Shown here: positions 38,544 to 44,802 of the stretch, one piece after another
Position numbering within the stretch: the first letter of the stretch is position 1
Layout of the letters: every line of letters begins with the position of its first letter
Source of the DNA: Corynebacterium sp. HMSC074A01
Lineage (GTDB): Bacteria; Actinomycetota; Actinomycetes; Mycobacteriales; Mycobacteriaceae
Reading direction: 5' to 3'
DNA length: 44,802 bases
Assembly: GCF_001831515.1 (NCBI RefSeq)
Contig: NZ_KV825628.1
Location: forward strand, 109,684-154,485
Program-made: the position numbers and the translations under genes
Notes under the pieces: model-generated
Database searches by the model: none
Told to the model about the DNA's origin: nothing
The model's input: only the letters and a program-made list of their open reading frames with translations

Positions 38544-38573
38544 AAACCCCGAGGGTGTGCTCCCTCGGGGTTT
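38544..38573. terminator. bidirectional terminator between glnA and the AhpD-like gene
   Basis: 12-bp stem AAACCCCGAGGG (38544-38555) with CCCTCGGGGTTT (38562-38573), 6-nt loop, TTTGCTT after it on plus and TTTTTGCTT on minus. It serves both convergent genes. Confidence 0.85.
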
Positions 38574-38575
38574 GC

Positions 38576-39052
38576 TTATGCTCGGATGCCTAGGTCGAAG
38601 TCGTCGACGCCGGAAAGGCTGCGCGGGTCAAGGCGGGTGGTGATGCCGATCCGGTTCCAGGCGTTGATCGCCACGATCGCCATGAGCAGGTTTCTCGCGC
38701 CCTTCTCGCCGTGCAGGCGCTCAACCCGGTCCCAGAGCTCGTCCGGCACAGATTCGTCGCCGTGGATGTGTGTCACGGCGTCAGTGAGCTCGAGTACGGC
38801 GCACTCTTCGTCGGAGAATTGCTCCTTGTAGTCAATCCAGCGCTCAGTGCTGCTGATCTTTTCCTCGCTCCAGCCGTCTTTCTTCGCATCACGACGGTGC
38901 ATGGCCAGGCAGTACACACACTGGTTGAGCGCGGAGGCCCGCAGCTGCACCAGGTGCGAATAGCGTTTGTCCACGCGTGCTCGGACGTACGTTTCCAGCC
39001 CGAGCATGGGCGCGTAGGCGACTTTCGGAATGGGTTTTCTGCTTGCAGACAT
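38576..39052 (-). CDS. AhpD-like carboxymuconolactone decarboxylase family protein
   Basis: 158 residues with the redox motif CVYCLAMH (Cys45, Cys48, His52) of alkylhydroperoxidase-like AhpD proteins, and the helical DRVERLHGEKGARNLLMAIVAINAWNRIGI at the C-terminal side. Probable cytosolic peroxidase or redox partner; not the core AhpD of the peroxiredoxin system. A TAGCAT -10 box is 6 nt before ATG 39052, and a 29-nt palindrome lies immediately upstream of the box. Confidence 0.83.
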   Translation of the reverse strand: MSASRKPIPKVAYAPMLGLETYVRARVDKRYSHLVQLRASALNQCVYCLAMHRRDAKKDGWSEEKISSTERWIDYKEQFSDEECAVLELTDAVTHIHGDESVPDELWDRVERLHGEKGARNLLMAIVAINAWNRIGITTRLDPRSLSGVDDFDLGIRA

Positions 39053-39058
39053 ACGGCA

Positions 39059-39064
39059 ATGCTA
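39059..39064 (-). promoter_or_regulatory. -10 box of the AhpD-like gene
   Basis: Minus-strand TAGCAT, 6 nt before ATG 39052; one base from the edge of the 29-nt palindrome. Confidence 0.45.
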
Positions 39065-39065
39065 C

Positions 39066-39094
39066 GCGGCCCGGACCAAATTGGTCCGGGCCGC
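39066..39094. repeat. 29-nt near-perfect palindrome (operator or terminator hairpin)
   Basis: A 14-bp arm starting GCGGCCCGGACCAA and its exact complement, around a single central A. It lies between the stop of the META-domain gene (39124) and the -10 box of the AhpD-like gene. No T-run follows on the minus strand, so an operator over the -35 region is as likely as a terminator for the upstream gene. Confidence 0.75.
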
Positions 39095-39123
39095 AAGTGG
39101 ATCGTTTCTCGTGGGTCGCGTTC

Positions 39124-39738
39124 TTAGCCTTCCTGCGGCTCGATGATCGTGGCCCTTGCCTCGACGAACTCGATGCCGTGGCCCTGGCTGCCCAGTGCGA
39201 TGGTGTCGCGGTCCAGGAGGTAGACGTCCGGCTTGGCCTGGAGGATGGTCTTCAGGTCGTCGGCGGCGGCCATGGCGGCCGGATCGCACAGCGCCTGGGT
39301 CTCGGCAAGGTCGCCGACGTGCAGCTTACCCTGCTCGTCGAAGTGGTAGGTGCCGTTGCCGGAGTTGCACCCGTCGCCGTAGGTCAGGGTGCCGTCGGGG
39401 TTGAACTCGAGGGTCACGTGGTCGTTGGCCTTCGCCTGCAGCGGACGCTCGACGGCGGGGCCGCGCAGGTGCTCAGGTGCTGGCTGTGCGTGCTCGGGCA
39501 GGGTGGTGATCAGGCCGCCCTGTTCGGCCGGAGCACCCGGCTGCTGGGCGCTCGAGCCCGGCAGTGCCGGTGCGCCGCCGATGAGGATGGAGCTGAGCCC
39601 CGCAGCACTCTCGACGATCGCGGGGTCAGACGACAGGCCCTGCGGCAGCTCCTGCGCGCCTGCGGTGCCTGCGGCGCCGCCCATCACGGCGACGGCAATG
39701 GTTGCGGTGGACAGTTTCTTCATGATCTTGGAAACCAT
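39124..39738 (-). CDS. exported META-domain protein, paralogue 1
   Basis: 204 residues with a signal peptide (MVSKIMKKLSTATIAVAVMG, cleavage near AGA-QE) and a C-terminal META/HslJ-like domain: LEFNPDGTLTYGDGCNSGNG, TYHFDEQGKLHVGDLAETQALCD, then KPDVYLLDRDTIALGSQG. The domain's conserved GCN...G.Y and late Cys are present. Role unknown; META domains occur in heat-shock HslJ and secreted proteins. It shares clear similarity with the protein at 40639-41205. A TAGGTT -10 box sits 7 nt before ATG 39738. Confidence 0.8.
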   Translation of the reverse strand: MVSKIMKKLSTATIAVAVMGGAAGTAGAQELPQGLSSDPAIVESAAGLSSILIGGAPALPGSSAQQPGAPAEQGGLITTLPEHAQPAPEHLRGPAVERPLQAKANDHVTLEFNPDGTLTYGDGCNSGNGTYHFDEQGKLHVGDLAETQALCDPAAMAAADDLKTILQAKPDVYLLDRDTIALGSQGHGIEFVEARATIIEPQEG

Positions 39739-39745
39739 GGCCCTC

Positions 39746-39751
39746 AACCTA
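39746..39751 (-). promoter_or_regulatory. -10 box of META paralogue 1
   Basis: Minus-strand TAGGTT, 7 nt before ATG 39738; same arrangement as paralogue 2. Confidence 0.45.
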
Positions 39752-39862
39752 CCGAGCGAATTCGGGGAATCAACCACCTTGAGGGAACTAGAACGGTATA
39801 TCCAGGGCACTCCTAAAAGCGGCGATCGAAGCTGAAAGTCGCATAAAAGTTGGCAAGAACAG

Positions 39863-39891
39863 TTGACGCATTGTTGTGTTTATACAACACT
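39863..39891 (+). promoter_or_regulatory. promoter of the XRE regulator with internal inverted repeat
   Basis: -35 TTGACG (39863-39868), 17-nt spacer, -10 AACACT (39886-39891), 7 nt to ATG 39899. TGTTGT (39872-39877) and ACAACA (39884-39889) form a 6-nt spaced inverted repeat between and over these boxes, a position suited to autorepression by the encoded regulator. Confidence 0.5.
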
Positions 39892-39898
39892 TTGAGTC

Positions 39899-40159
39899 AT
39901 GTCCCCAAAGAAGAAACCAGTGGACCCGATCTACAACCGGGTCCGCGTGCTGCGCACTGAAAGGGACATGTCGCGCGTGCAGCTCGCGGACGCGGTCGGG
40001 GTCAATCCGCAATCCATCGGCGCGCTCGAGCGCGGCGACCACTACCCCAGCCTGGACCTCGCTTTCAAAATCTGCGACGTCTTCGGCCTGCCAGTGGAAG
40101 CCGTGTTCTCGCGTACCGAGTTCACACCAATGTCGACCGAAATCTACCGAACACGCTGA
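39899..40159 (+). CDS. small XRE-family transcriptional regulator
   Basis: 86 residues almost entirely made of a Cro/CI-type helix-turn-helix: VRVLRTERDMSRVQLADAVGVNPQSIGALERGDHYPSLDLAFKICDVFGL. The tail AVFSRTEFTP is typical of the short regulators (YozG/YvaO-like) that sit next to a membrane protein gene. Followed after 11 nt by the membrane protein gene on the same strand, so one operon. Its likely operator is the TGTTGT-N6-ACAACA repeat in its own promoter. Confidence 0.85.
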   Translation: MSPKKKPVDPIYNRVRVLRTERDMSRVQLADAVGVNPQSIGALERGDHYPSLDLAFKICDVFGLPVEAVFSRTEFTPMSTEIYRTR

Positions 40160-40170
40160 GAGGACACCTG

Positions 40171-40638
40171 ATGGCACAGAAGACGGAACACGTGAGCGTC
40201 GCAAAACGAAAGAGGCTCATTCTCACTACGGACATCGGCATCGCAATTGTGCTTCTTGCCGCTGTACTCCAATTTTTCAACAGCGACCTATCCATGGCGC
40301 TGTGGATCGGCGGCGGGCTCATTGCCGCGGGCGGGCTTGTATGGCTGCGCAGATCGATCGGCGGTGCGGACCTGCCGGGCGCCGAGCTCGACGAATACGA
40401 AACGCAGCGGCACATGGAAGCCCGCGACGACGGCCTGCGCTTGTCGATCATGCTCGCCTCAGCCATGTTTGTCGTCGCGGGCGGTGTCGCGCTTGCGGCG
40501 CAGTTTTCGCCAGAGCTCTCGAGCATTGACGTCGCGCTGTTCTTTTCCAAGCTGGCCTACTGCCAGATGATTTGGGTCCCGTTCGCGGTGGCGCGCTCGC
40601 TGGCCGGCAAGATCAACCGCGACGAGCTCATCGCCTAG
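40171..40638 (+). CDS. integral membrane protein paired with the XRE regulator
   Basis: 155 residues with four hydrophobic helices: two near the N-terminus (about 18-36 and 41-58), a polar loop with DEYETQRHMEARDDG, and two C-terminal (about 92-110 and 118-140). No enzymatic motif. The DEYE...RDDG loop with paired helices recalls small membrane partners of XRE regulators (DUF2178-like), but I cannot name the family with certainty. GAGAGGA lies before the ATG. The stop is directly adjacent to the stop of the convergent META paralogue 2. Confidence 0.75.
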   Translation: MAQKTEHVSVAKRKRLILTTDIGIAIVLLAAVLQFFNSDLSMALWIGGGLIAAGGLVWLRRSIGGADLPGAELDEYETQRHMEARDDGLRLSIMLASAMFVVAGGVALAAQFSPELSSIDVALFFSKLAYCQMIWVPFAVARSLAGKINRDELIA

Positions 40639-41205
40639 CTACTCGGCGACAAATTCGATCGCTTTGCCCTGGCTGCCCAGGGCAAGACCGCTGTCCAGCT
40701 GGTAGACGGCCGGGTGGGCGCGCAGCAGGGCCTTCAGCTCGTTCGCGTTGTCCATGGTGGCGGTGTCGCACATGACGCGGGTCTCGGAAAGGTCGCCGAC
40801 CTGCAGCAGACCCTTCTCGTCGATGTGGTAGGTACCGTTGCCGGAGTTGCAGCCGTCGTCGTAGGTGAGCGTGCCGTCGCCGCGCAGCTCGAGCGTCATC
40901 GCCTTGCTCTGATTCGCCTGCCACAGGCCGACGACAGCATCCTTCGCCTCGGCGGCAGGCAGCGGCTGCGCGCCTTCCGGCAGGTCAACCATGATGCCGG
41001 ACTGGGTTGTGCGCTGCTTCGCCGCGTCGACGCTCGCGCCGCCGAGCACGGTCGAGTTGAGCTGACCGACGCGATCGACGTCGATGTACTGCGCGAGATC
41101 AACGCTCGACGACAGCCCCTGCGCGCCGGCGGTCCCATCGCTCCCCGCCGCCAGGGCGACAAGCGCGGCTGCAGTGGTCATTTTCCTTGCGATACGTGAA
41201 ACCAT
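40639..41205 (-). CDS. exported META-domain protein, paralogue 2
   Basis: 188 residues, signal peptide (MVSRIARKMTTAAALVALAAGS, cleavage near AGA-QG) and a META-like domain (LELRGDGTLTYDDGCNSGNG, TYHIDEKGLLQVGDLSETRVMCD) ending in ALGSQGKAIEFVAE. Compared with paralogue 1, the domain is closely similar while the preceding about 70 residues differ apart from an LP(E)xAQP-type segment. A TAAGTT -10 box is 7 nt before ATG 41205. The arrangement suggests a local duplication now separated by the XRE/membrane operon. Confidence 0.8.
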   Translation of the reverse strand: MVSRIARKMTTAAALVALAAGSDGTAGAQGLSSSVDLAQYIDVDRVGQLNSTVLGGASVDAAKQRTTQSGIMVDLPEGAQPLPAAEAKDAVVGLWQANQSKAMTLELRGDGTLTYDDGCNSGNGTYHIDEKGLLQVGDLSETRVMCDTATMDNANELKALLRAHPAVYQLDSGLALGSQGKAIEFVAE

Positions 41206-41212
41206 GCGGCCC

Positions 41213-41218
41213 AACTTA
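41213..41218 (-). promoter_or_regulatory. -10 box of META paralogue 2
   Basis: Minus-strand TAAGTT, 7 nt before ATG 41205. Confidence 0.45.
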
Positions 41219-41325
41219 GTGGCGCGCCGCGCAGAATCAAGCCAACACATCGACCCCTTATGTATCCCCAAGCACTTTTGCTAGGTTGGGGTGAACACAC
41301 AGACCCGAAAGCAAGGAGCCCGACC

Positions 41326-41601
41326 ATGCCTTTCCGTTTCCGCCGCAGCAAGAAAGTTGGCCCGTTCCGCTTCACCATGTCGGGATCTGGCCTGTCGGCG
41401 TCTGTCGGCTCGGGGCCGTTCCGCTACACGTTCAATTCCAACGGCGGCCGCACCCGCACCGTGCGCACCGGCATCCCCGGCCTGCGCTACGAGGAGCGCG
41501 CCACCCCGAACCAGGTCCGCAAGAAGAAATCGCGCAAGCTCGAGCACGACGACAGCGCGCAGGCGGAGTTCAACGAGATTTCGCGCCAATACCGCGATTA
41601 G
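41326..41601 (+). CDS. DUF4236 domain protein
   Basis: 91 residues beginning with the DUF4236 pattern FRFRRSKKVGPFRFTMSGSG and continuing to GIPGLRYEER, then a charged tail. AAGGAG 8 nt before ATG 41326 decides the start. Function unknown; the domain occurs at the N-terminus of diverse bacterial proteins. The last 32 bases overlap the 3' end of the convergent CPBP protease gene. Confidence 0.85.
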   Translation: MPFRFRRSKKVGPFRFTMSGSGLSASVGSGPFRYTFNSNGGRTRTVRTGIPGLRYEERATPNQVRKKKSRKLEHDDSAQAEFNEISRQYRD

Positions 41602-42415
41602 CCAACAGCCACCAGATCACGGCGGTGGCGAGCACCGTCATGCTTATCGACGCCACCATCTCCCCCACCGTCGCCTCAGCCAACCCAGCGACGTGCACGT
41701 GGAATGGGTCCGGCACGAAAGCGAACGTGTTCGCCACGGCGTGTACCGCCAGTGACGCCTCCAGCCCACCCGTCGACCACGTAAGAAACGCGCCACAGAG
41801 CGCGAACACCAGCACGCTGAGCTGCCCCTTCCACCCGTAGTCGTGAAACGAGACGAACAGGAATGCAGGGACGAGGTACGCCACCCAGGCGGAGCGGGTC
41901 CACTGGCCGACAACCTGCACCAGTGAGCCGCGGAACACGAGCTCCTCCGACAGTGCCTGCAGCGGGATCAGCGCGAGCAGGATGCACAGCGCCCCGAGGT
42001 TCGCCACGCTGAATGCTCCTATCTCTCGGGCACCACGCCACATCGAAAACACAAGCTCCGCGCCGAAAAAGACCAGCGCCGGCACCAGCGCGACGGCGAA
42101 GATTCGCCACCGGAAGCGGTACTCCACCGACCACAGGGCGGCGGGTCGCCGGCCGACCACGCGCGCGGCGATGAACGCGGCGGGGATCGTCGCCGTCTCG
42201 ATCGTCCCGGCTGCAAGCGCCAGCCACGGGGTGTCGACGAATTCGAAGTCGCCGAGGGCTTTGACGGCGGGGTCGAAGAGGGTATCGGCGGCGTCGAAAA
42301 GCGCAAGCATCGCCGCGTAAAGAGCGAAGAAGAGCGCGAGGACGAGGACGAACTCGACGAGCGGACGCCACCAGCGCACGCGCCCGTCGCGACCTAGGAG
42401 ATGGTAGGTGCCCAT
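41570..42415 (-). CDS. CPBP-family intramembrane metalloprotease
   Basis: 281 residues, about eight hydrophobic helices, with the CPBP (Abi) motifs SEELVFRGSL (Glu-Glu pair and Arg), VSFHDYG (His) and HAVANTFAF (His). Family members process prenylated or other membrane substrates and include bacteriocin self-immunity proteins; the substrate here is unknown. Its promoter (42422-42427) is back to back with that of the TDT transporter gene. It overlaps DUF4236 at the 3' ends. Confidence 0.85.
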   Translation of the reverse strand: MGTYHLLGRDGRVRWWRPLVEFVLVLALFFALYAAMLALFDAADTLFDPAVKALGDFEFVDTPWLALAAGTIETATIPAAFIAARVVGRRPAALWSVEYRFRWRIFAVALVPALVFFGAELVFSMWRGAREIGAFSVANLGALCILLALIPLQALSEELVFRGSLVQVVGQWTRSAWVAYLVPAFLFVSFHDYGWKGQLSVLVFALCGAFLTWSTGGLEASLAVHAVANTFAFVPDPFHVHVAGLAEATVGEMVASISMTVLATAVIWWLLANRGIGAKSR

Positions 42416-42421
42416 ACCCTT

Positions 42422-42427
42422 AGCGTA
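42422..42427 (-). promoter_or_regulatory. -10 box of the CPBP protease gene
   Basis: Minus-strand TACGCT, 6 nt before ATG 42415; 20 nt from the -10 box of the divergent gene. Confidence 0.45.
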
Positions 42428-42446
42428 CTCCCGCAGACATAGGGAT

Positions 42447-42452
42447 TACCAT
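42447..42452 (+). promoter_or_regulatory. -10 box of the TDT transporter gene
   Basis: TACCAT, 7 nt before GTG 42460. Confidence 0.45.
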
Positions 42453-42459
42453 TGCGCGG

Positions 42460-43377
42460 GTGACTGAAAAATTTCGCGAACTCCCGCCGCCAGGCCCCGC
42501 GTGGGGCGGCAGCCTCATGGGCACCTCGATCGTCGCGCGCATGCTCGTCGAGGAGGACATGCTCGCCGCCGCCGGCGTCTTCGCCGCGATCGGCTGCGTG
42601 ATCCTCGTCGTGCTCACGTTTGGTTTCGCGCGCTACCGGCAGCCCAGCTTCGCACGCACGACGATGGCCGAGTGGTCCATGTACTTTATCGGCATCCTCG
42701 CGCTCGGCGCCGCGCTCTCAGGGCTGACCGGCGCGGGCGTCTACCGGCTTGTCGGGTTCTGGATCGGCGGGCCGGTGACCGTGGTGACCTGGGCGATCCA
42801 GCTCACGCGCTTCGACGGCGCGCCGCGTTTTACGTGGGGGCTGCCGCTGGTCGGACCGATGATTTCGGCGTCGGTGGCCGGCTGGCTCGCCCGCGACTAC
42901 GGGCAGGCCTACCACGTCATGGGCACGGTGTTGTTTTTCATGTCGCTGTGCACCGCCGTGCCGCTGTTCGCGCGCGTCTACTGGGCGGCGTGGCACGGCC
43001 GCGTCGATCTCGGCGGCGCGAAATCGGCGACCGCGTGGGTCCCGCTGGGTGTGGTCGGCCAGTCCACGACCGCGATGCAGATCCTCTTCCCCGGCACCGT
43101 CTCGATCTACTACGGCATGGTCGCGCTTGTCCTCGCGATCCCACTCGCCTGCTACGCCATGGCGACCTTCTACCCCAACGCCGTCCGCTGGGTCGACTAC
43201 TCGCCGGCGTGGTGGTCGTGTACCTTCCCGCCGGGCACCGTGAGCATGGGCGGGCACCAGGTCGCGCTGGTTGCGGGCGCCGAGTGGCTCGACGCGGTGG
43301 CGCTGACCATCCCGGTGCTGCTTATCGCCCACTGGGCGCTGTGCTCGGCGCGCTTTGTCAGCTGGTGCGCACGCTGA
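42460..43377 (+). CDS. TDT/SLAC1-type membrane transporter (tellurite-resistance/dicarboxylate family)
   Basis: 305 residues with about ten hydrophobic helices; the opening PPPGPAWGGSLMGTSIVARM, the central ATAWVPLGVVGQSTTAMQILFP and WWSCTFPPGTVSMGGHQVAL fit the TDT (TehA/Mae1/SLAC1) transporter family. Likely an anion or organic acid permease in the cytoplasmic membrane; substrate not deducible. Divergent from the CPBP protease gene. Its 3' end overlaps the panE-like gene by 20 nt. Confidence 0.78.
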   Translation: MTEKFRELPPPGPAWGGSLMGTSIVARMLVEEDMLAAAGVFAAIGCVILVVLTFGFARYRQPSFARTTMAEWSMYFIGILALGAALSGLTGAGVYRLVGFWIGGPVTVVTWAIQLTRFDGAPRFTWGLPLVGPMISASVAGWLARDYGQAYHVMGTVLFFMSLCTAVPLFARVYWAAWHGRVDLGGAKSATAWVPLGVVGQSTTAMQILFPGTVSIYYGMVALVLAIPLACYAMATFYPNAVRWVDYSPAWWSCTFPPGTVSMGGHQVALVAGAEWLDAVALTIPVLLIAHWALCSARFVSWCAR

Positions 43378-44287
43378 GGACGGCCTCGGTGTAGTCAAGC
43401 AGCGGCGTCGGCACGCCTGCAGTCGCCGCTTTTCGACGGATCGCGCCCACCTGCGCGTCCAACTCGCTCGGCAGCCCGGCGGCGATGTCGCGGTGCATGG
43501 AGCTGGTCGCGCCCGCGTACTGCCGGTCGGCGAACGCGAGCGTCTGCTCGACCACATCCGCAGGCAGTTCGATGCCGTTGCCGCGGGCGGCGGCCTCGAC
43601 TTCTTTCATGAGTGCGCGGAGTTGGGGCCGCAGGGCGTCGCGAAGCACGCCCATCGGTGCCTGCGCAACCGCGCCGAGCGCCCCAGTGGTGCTGACAAAC
43701 ATCGCCTTCGCCCACACATCGACGAGGATTGCTTCCGGGGTGAGTAAGTCGCCGCCGATGCCCGCCTCGTCGAGCGCTGCGCGAAACGCCAGGGCCACGT
43801 CGCTTCTCGACGCCCCCTCCACACGCCCAAAGTTCAACGACAACGGCCCCGGATTGAGCTGAATCTCGGCCGGCCCGACGCGGGTGGCATAGCAGCGCGC
43901 CACACCAGCGAAGACGCGGTCGGTGCCGAAAAGCGCGGCGGCCGTGTCGTGCACCTCCACCGAGTTCTGCGAGGTGACAATCGGCACGCCGTCCAGCTGG
44001 TGGGCGTCCTTGAGATCCGCGAACGTGGGGTTATCCGGCAGCGCTTTGGTGGCGACCAGCACGATGTCGGCACCGCCGAGCAGGTCGGCAGCGCTACCTG
44101 CGCGCTCCGCCGCGTGCACGCGGATCGTGCGCGCCGGCTCGTCCCCGTTTTTGAGCAGCAGGCCGCGCTCGCGCAACGCCTTGAGCGTTTCCCCACGGGC
44201 GACAAACGACACCTCGTGTCCAGCTTCCGCAAGCGCGCCGCCGAAATAGCCGCCGATCGCGCCCGCGCCAATACACAGCATTTTCAT
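43358..44287 (-). CDS. panE: 2-dehydropantoate 2-reductase (ketopantoate reductase) family
   Basis: 309 residues. N-terminal Rossmann segment CIGAGAIGGYFGGALAEAGHEV binds NADPH; TSQNSVEV, LTPEAILVDVWAKAMF (the catalytic Lys region) and PSELDAQVGAI fit the PanE/ApbA family. Reduces ketopantoate to pantoate for CoA synthesis if orthologous; many genomes carry paralogues, so the pathway role is not certain. A TAGACT -10 box lies 7 nt before ATG 44287. Confidence 0.82.
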   Translation of the reverse strand: MKMLCIGAGAIGGYFGGALAEAGHEVSFVARGETLKALRERGLLLKNGDEPARTIRVHAAERAGSAADLLGGADIVLVATKALPDNPTFADLKDAHQLDGVPIVTSQNSVEVHDTAAALFGTDRVFAGVARCYATRVGPAEIQLNPGPLSLNFGRVEGASRSDVALAFRAALDEAGIGGDLLTPEAILVDVWAKAMFVSTTGALGAVAQAPMGVLRDALRPQLRALMKEVEAAARGNGIELPADVVEQTLAFADRQYAGATSSMHRDIAAGLPSELDAQVGAIRRKAATAGVPTPLLDYTEAVLSVRTS

Positions 44288-44294
44288 GCTGCTT

Positions 44295-44300
44295 AGTCTA
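44295..44300 (-). promoter_or_regulatory. -10 box of the panE-like gene
   Basis: Minus-strand TAGACT, 7 nt before ATG 44287, between it and the HNH gene stop. Confidence 0.5.
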
Positions 44301-44313
44301 TCCCCGTTTGTGC

Positions 44314-44802
44314 TTACCCGGGTGCGCCTTGGGCGGGTCCGCCGATGATGGTTTCGGTATCGACGTAGTCGCGGCCGGTGAATCTCGGTGTGCCGTATTT
44401 CGGGCTGATCCAGGCGATCCGGCCGTCGATGCGGGCCATACGTCCCCGGTCTGGCCTACCGTTGACCGCGTTGTGGTGCGGGCACAGCCAGCACATATTC
44501 GACGGGTGGGTCTCACCACCTTCGGCGTAGTCGGTCAGGTGGTGGGCCTGGCACTTCGAGATCGGGGTGGTGCAGTCCGGCCAGCAACACGTTGGCGAGT
44601 CCGCCTCGATCGCCAGGCGCTGCACCGGCGAGGCAAGCCGTGCCCGGTGGGTATTAATCGGACCTAAGTGTGGTGCGGCGAGGGTGATGTAGCCATCAGG
44701 CAGGATGTGGCGGCGCAGCACCTGGCTGGTGGTCATCTTCACACCGGTGTTGGTCACCACGACAGGCTCTTGGTCGGGTCGGTCATCCGTGCCGGCGAGG
44801 AC
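44314..44802 (-). CDS. DUF222/HNH endonuclease-type protein, second copy, 5' truncated by window edge
   Basis: The frame is open to the last base of the window; 162 C-terminal residues are visible. The sequence repeats that of the left-edge gene, with substitutions Leu-Ile, Gln-Glu, Gln-Arg, Gly-Ser and Ala-Thr and a shorter end (QGAPG instead of QGTPASPG). Silent changes are more frequent than amino-acid changes, so the copies are not a very recent duplication or have been homogenised. The two genes point toward each other, forming an inverted repeat around the whole window. HNH residues (CCWPDC, CQAHH, CPHHNAVNG) are conserved. Confidence 0.85.
   Translation of the reverse strand, partial: VLAGTDDRPDQEPVVVTNTGVKMTTSQVLRRHILPDGYITLAAPHLGPINTHRARLASPVQRLAIEADSPTCCWPDCTTPISKCQAHHLTDYAEGGETHPSNMCWLCPHHNAVNGRPDRGRMARIDGRIAWISPKYGTPRFTGRDYVDTETIIGGPAQGAPG

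Noticed and set aside
40171..42415. toxin-antitoxin or phage-abortive system reading of the XRE/membrane/CPBP genes
   Set aside because: CPBP proteins are sometimes called Abi, but no toxin, nuclease or phage-like gene is present, and the CPBP gene is not in the XRE operon. I kept only the narrower META/XRE observation.

Overview
The window is a high-GC actinobacterial chromosome segment, almost certainly Corynebacterium. The evidence is the gene order (Rv2175c-like/pknL - aroG - plsC - glk - pimB - two NlpC/P60 genes - ctaE-qcrCAB - ctaCF - ltsA - erpA - cobT - ilvE - pepA - aceF - lipB-lipA - DUF4191 - glnA), which is the familiar C. glutamicum-type layout, the bc1-aa3 respiratory genes with a diheme QcrC, the three-lipoyl-domain AceF, and many start codons that sit exactly one promoter spacing (6-8 nt) after a TANNNT-type -10 box, i.e. 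leaderless transcription.

Layout. 1-759: 3' part of a DUF222/HNH (13E12-type) gene. 756-2352: divergent Rv2175c-like regulator and Ser/Thr kinase PknL. 2349-8390: minus-strand block of DAHP synthase, DEDDh exoribonuclease, small membrane protein, acyltransferase, ROK glucokinase, PimB-type mannosyltransferase and a coiled-coil NlpC/P60 hydrolase. 8551-9460: second NlpC/P60 hydrolase under a probable c-di-AMP (ydaO) riboswitch. 9865-16199: cytochrome bc1-aa3 genes (ctaE-qcrC-qcrA-qcrB, ctaC-ctaF). 16605-20482: amidotransferase LtsA, a palindrome-bearing intergenic region, an S41-type protease and an exported Excalibur protein. 20573-25856: ErpA, DUF3043 protein, CobT, IlvE, PepA and a conserved hypothetical. 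25971-34421: a lipoate-centred block of AceF, glycine cleavage system GcvP-GcvT-GcvH, LipB and LipA. 34466-38528: DUF4191 protein, ThrE-like exporter, RDD protein, glutamine synthetase. 38576-44287: accessory-looking stretch with an AhpD-like protein, two paralogous exported META-domain proteins bracketing an XRE regulator/membrane protein pair, DUF4236, a CPBP protease, a TDT transporter and a ketopantoate reductase. 44314-44802: 5'-truncated second copy of the DUF222/HNH gene in inverted orientation.

How the genes work together. Respiration (bc1-aa3) and the lipoate-dependent enzymes (AceF, GcvH, made functional by LipB and LipA) dominate the central part. Cell-envelope functions (PimB, acyltransferase, two peptidoglycan hydrolases, LtsA, PknL) cluster with them. 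The two edge genes form a large inverted repeat of about 93-95% identical protein sequence enclosing 43.5 kb.

Regulatory architecture is unusually readable: about 20 genes have a start codon 6-8 nt behind a -10 box, seven convergent pairs meet within 7 nt or overlap, and intrinsic terminators occur after nlpC-2, qcrB, ctaF, the Excalibur gene/erpA, aceF and glnA. No tRNA, rRNA, CRISPR array or insertion sequence was seen. The least explained parts are the META/XRE module (39.1-41.2 kb), the GCTAGC-centred palindromes (18.6-18.8 kb) and a 29-nt palindrome abutting the -10 box at 39.06 kb.
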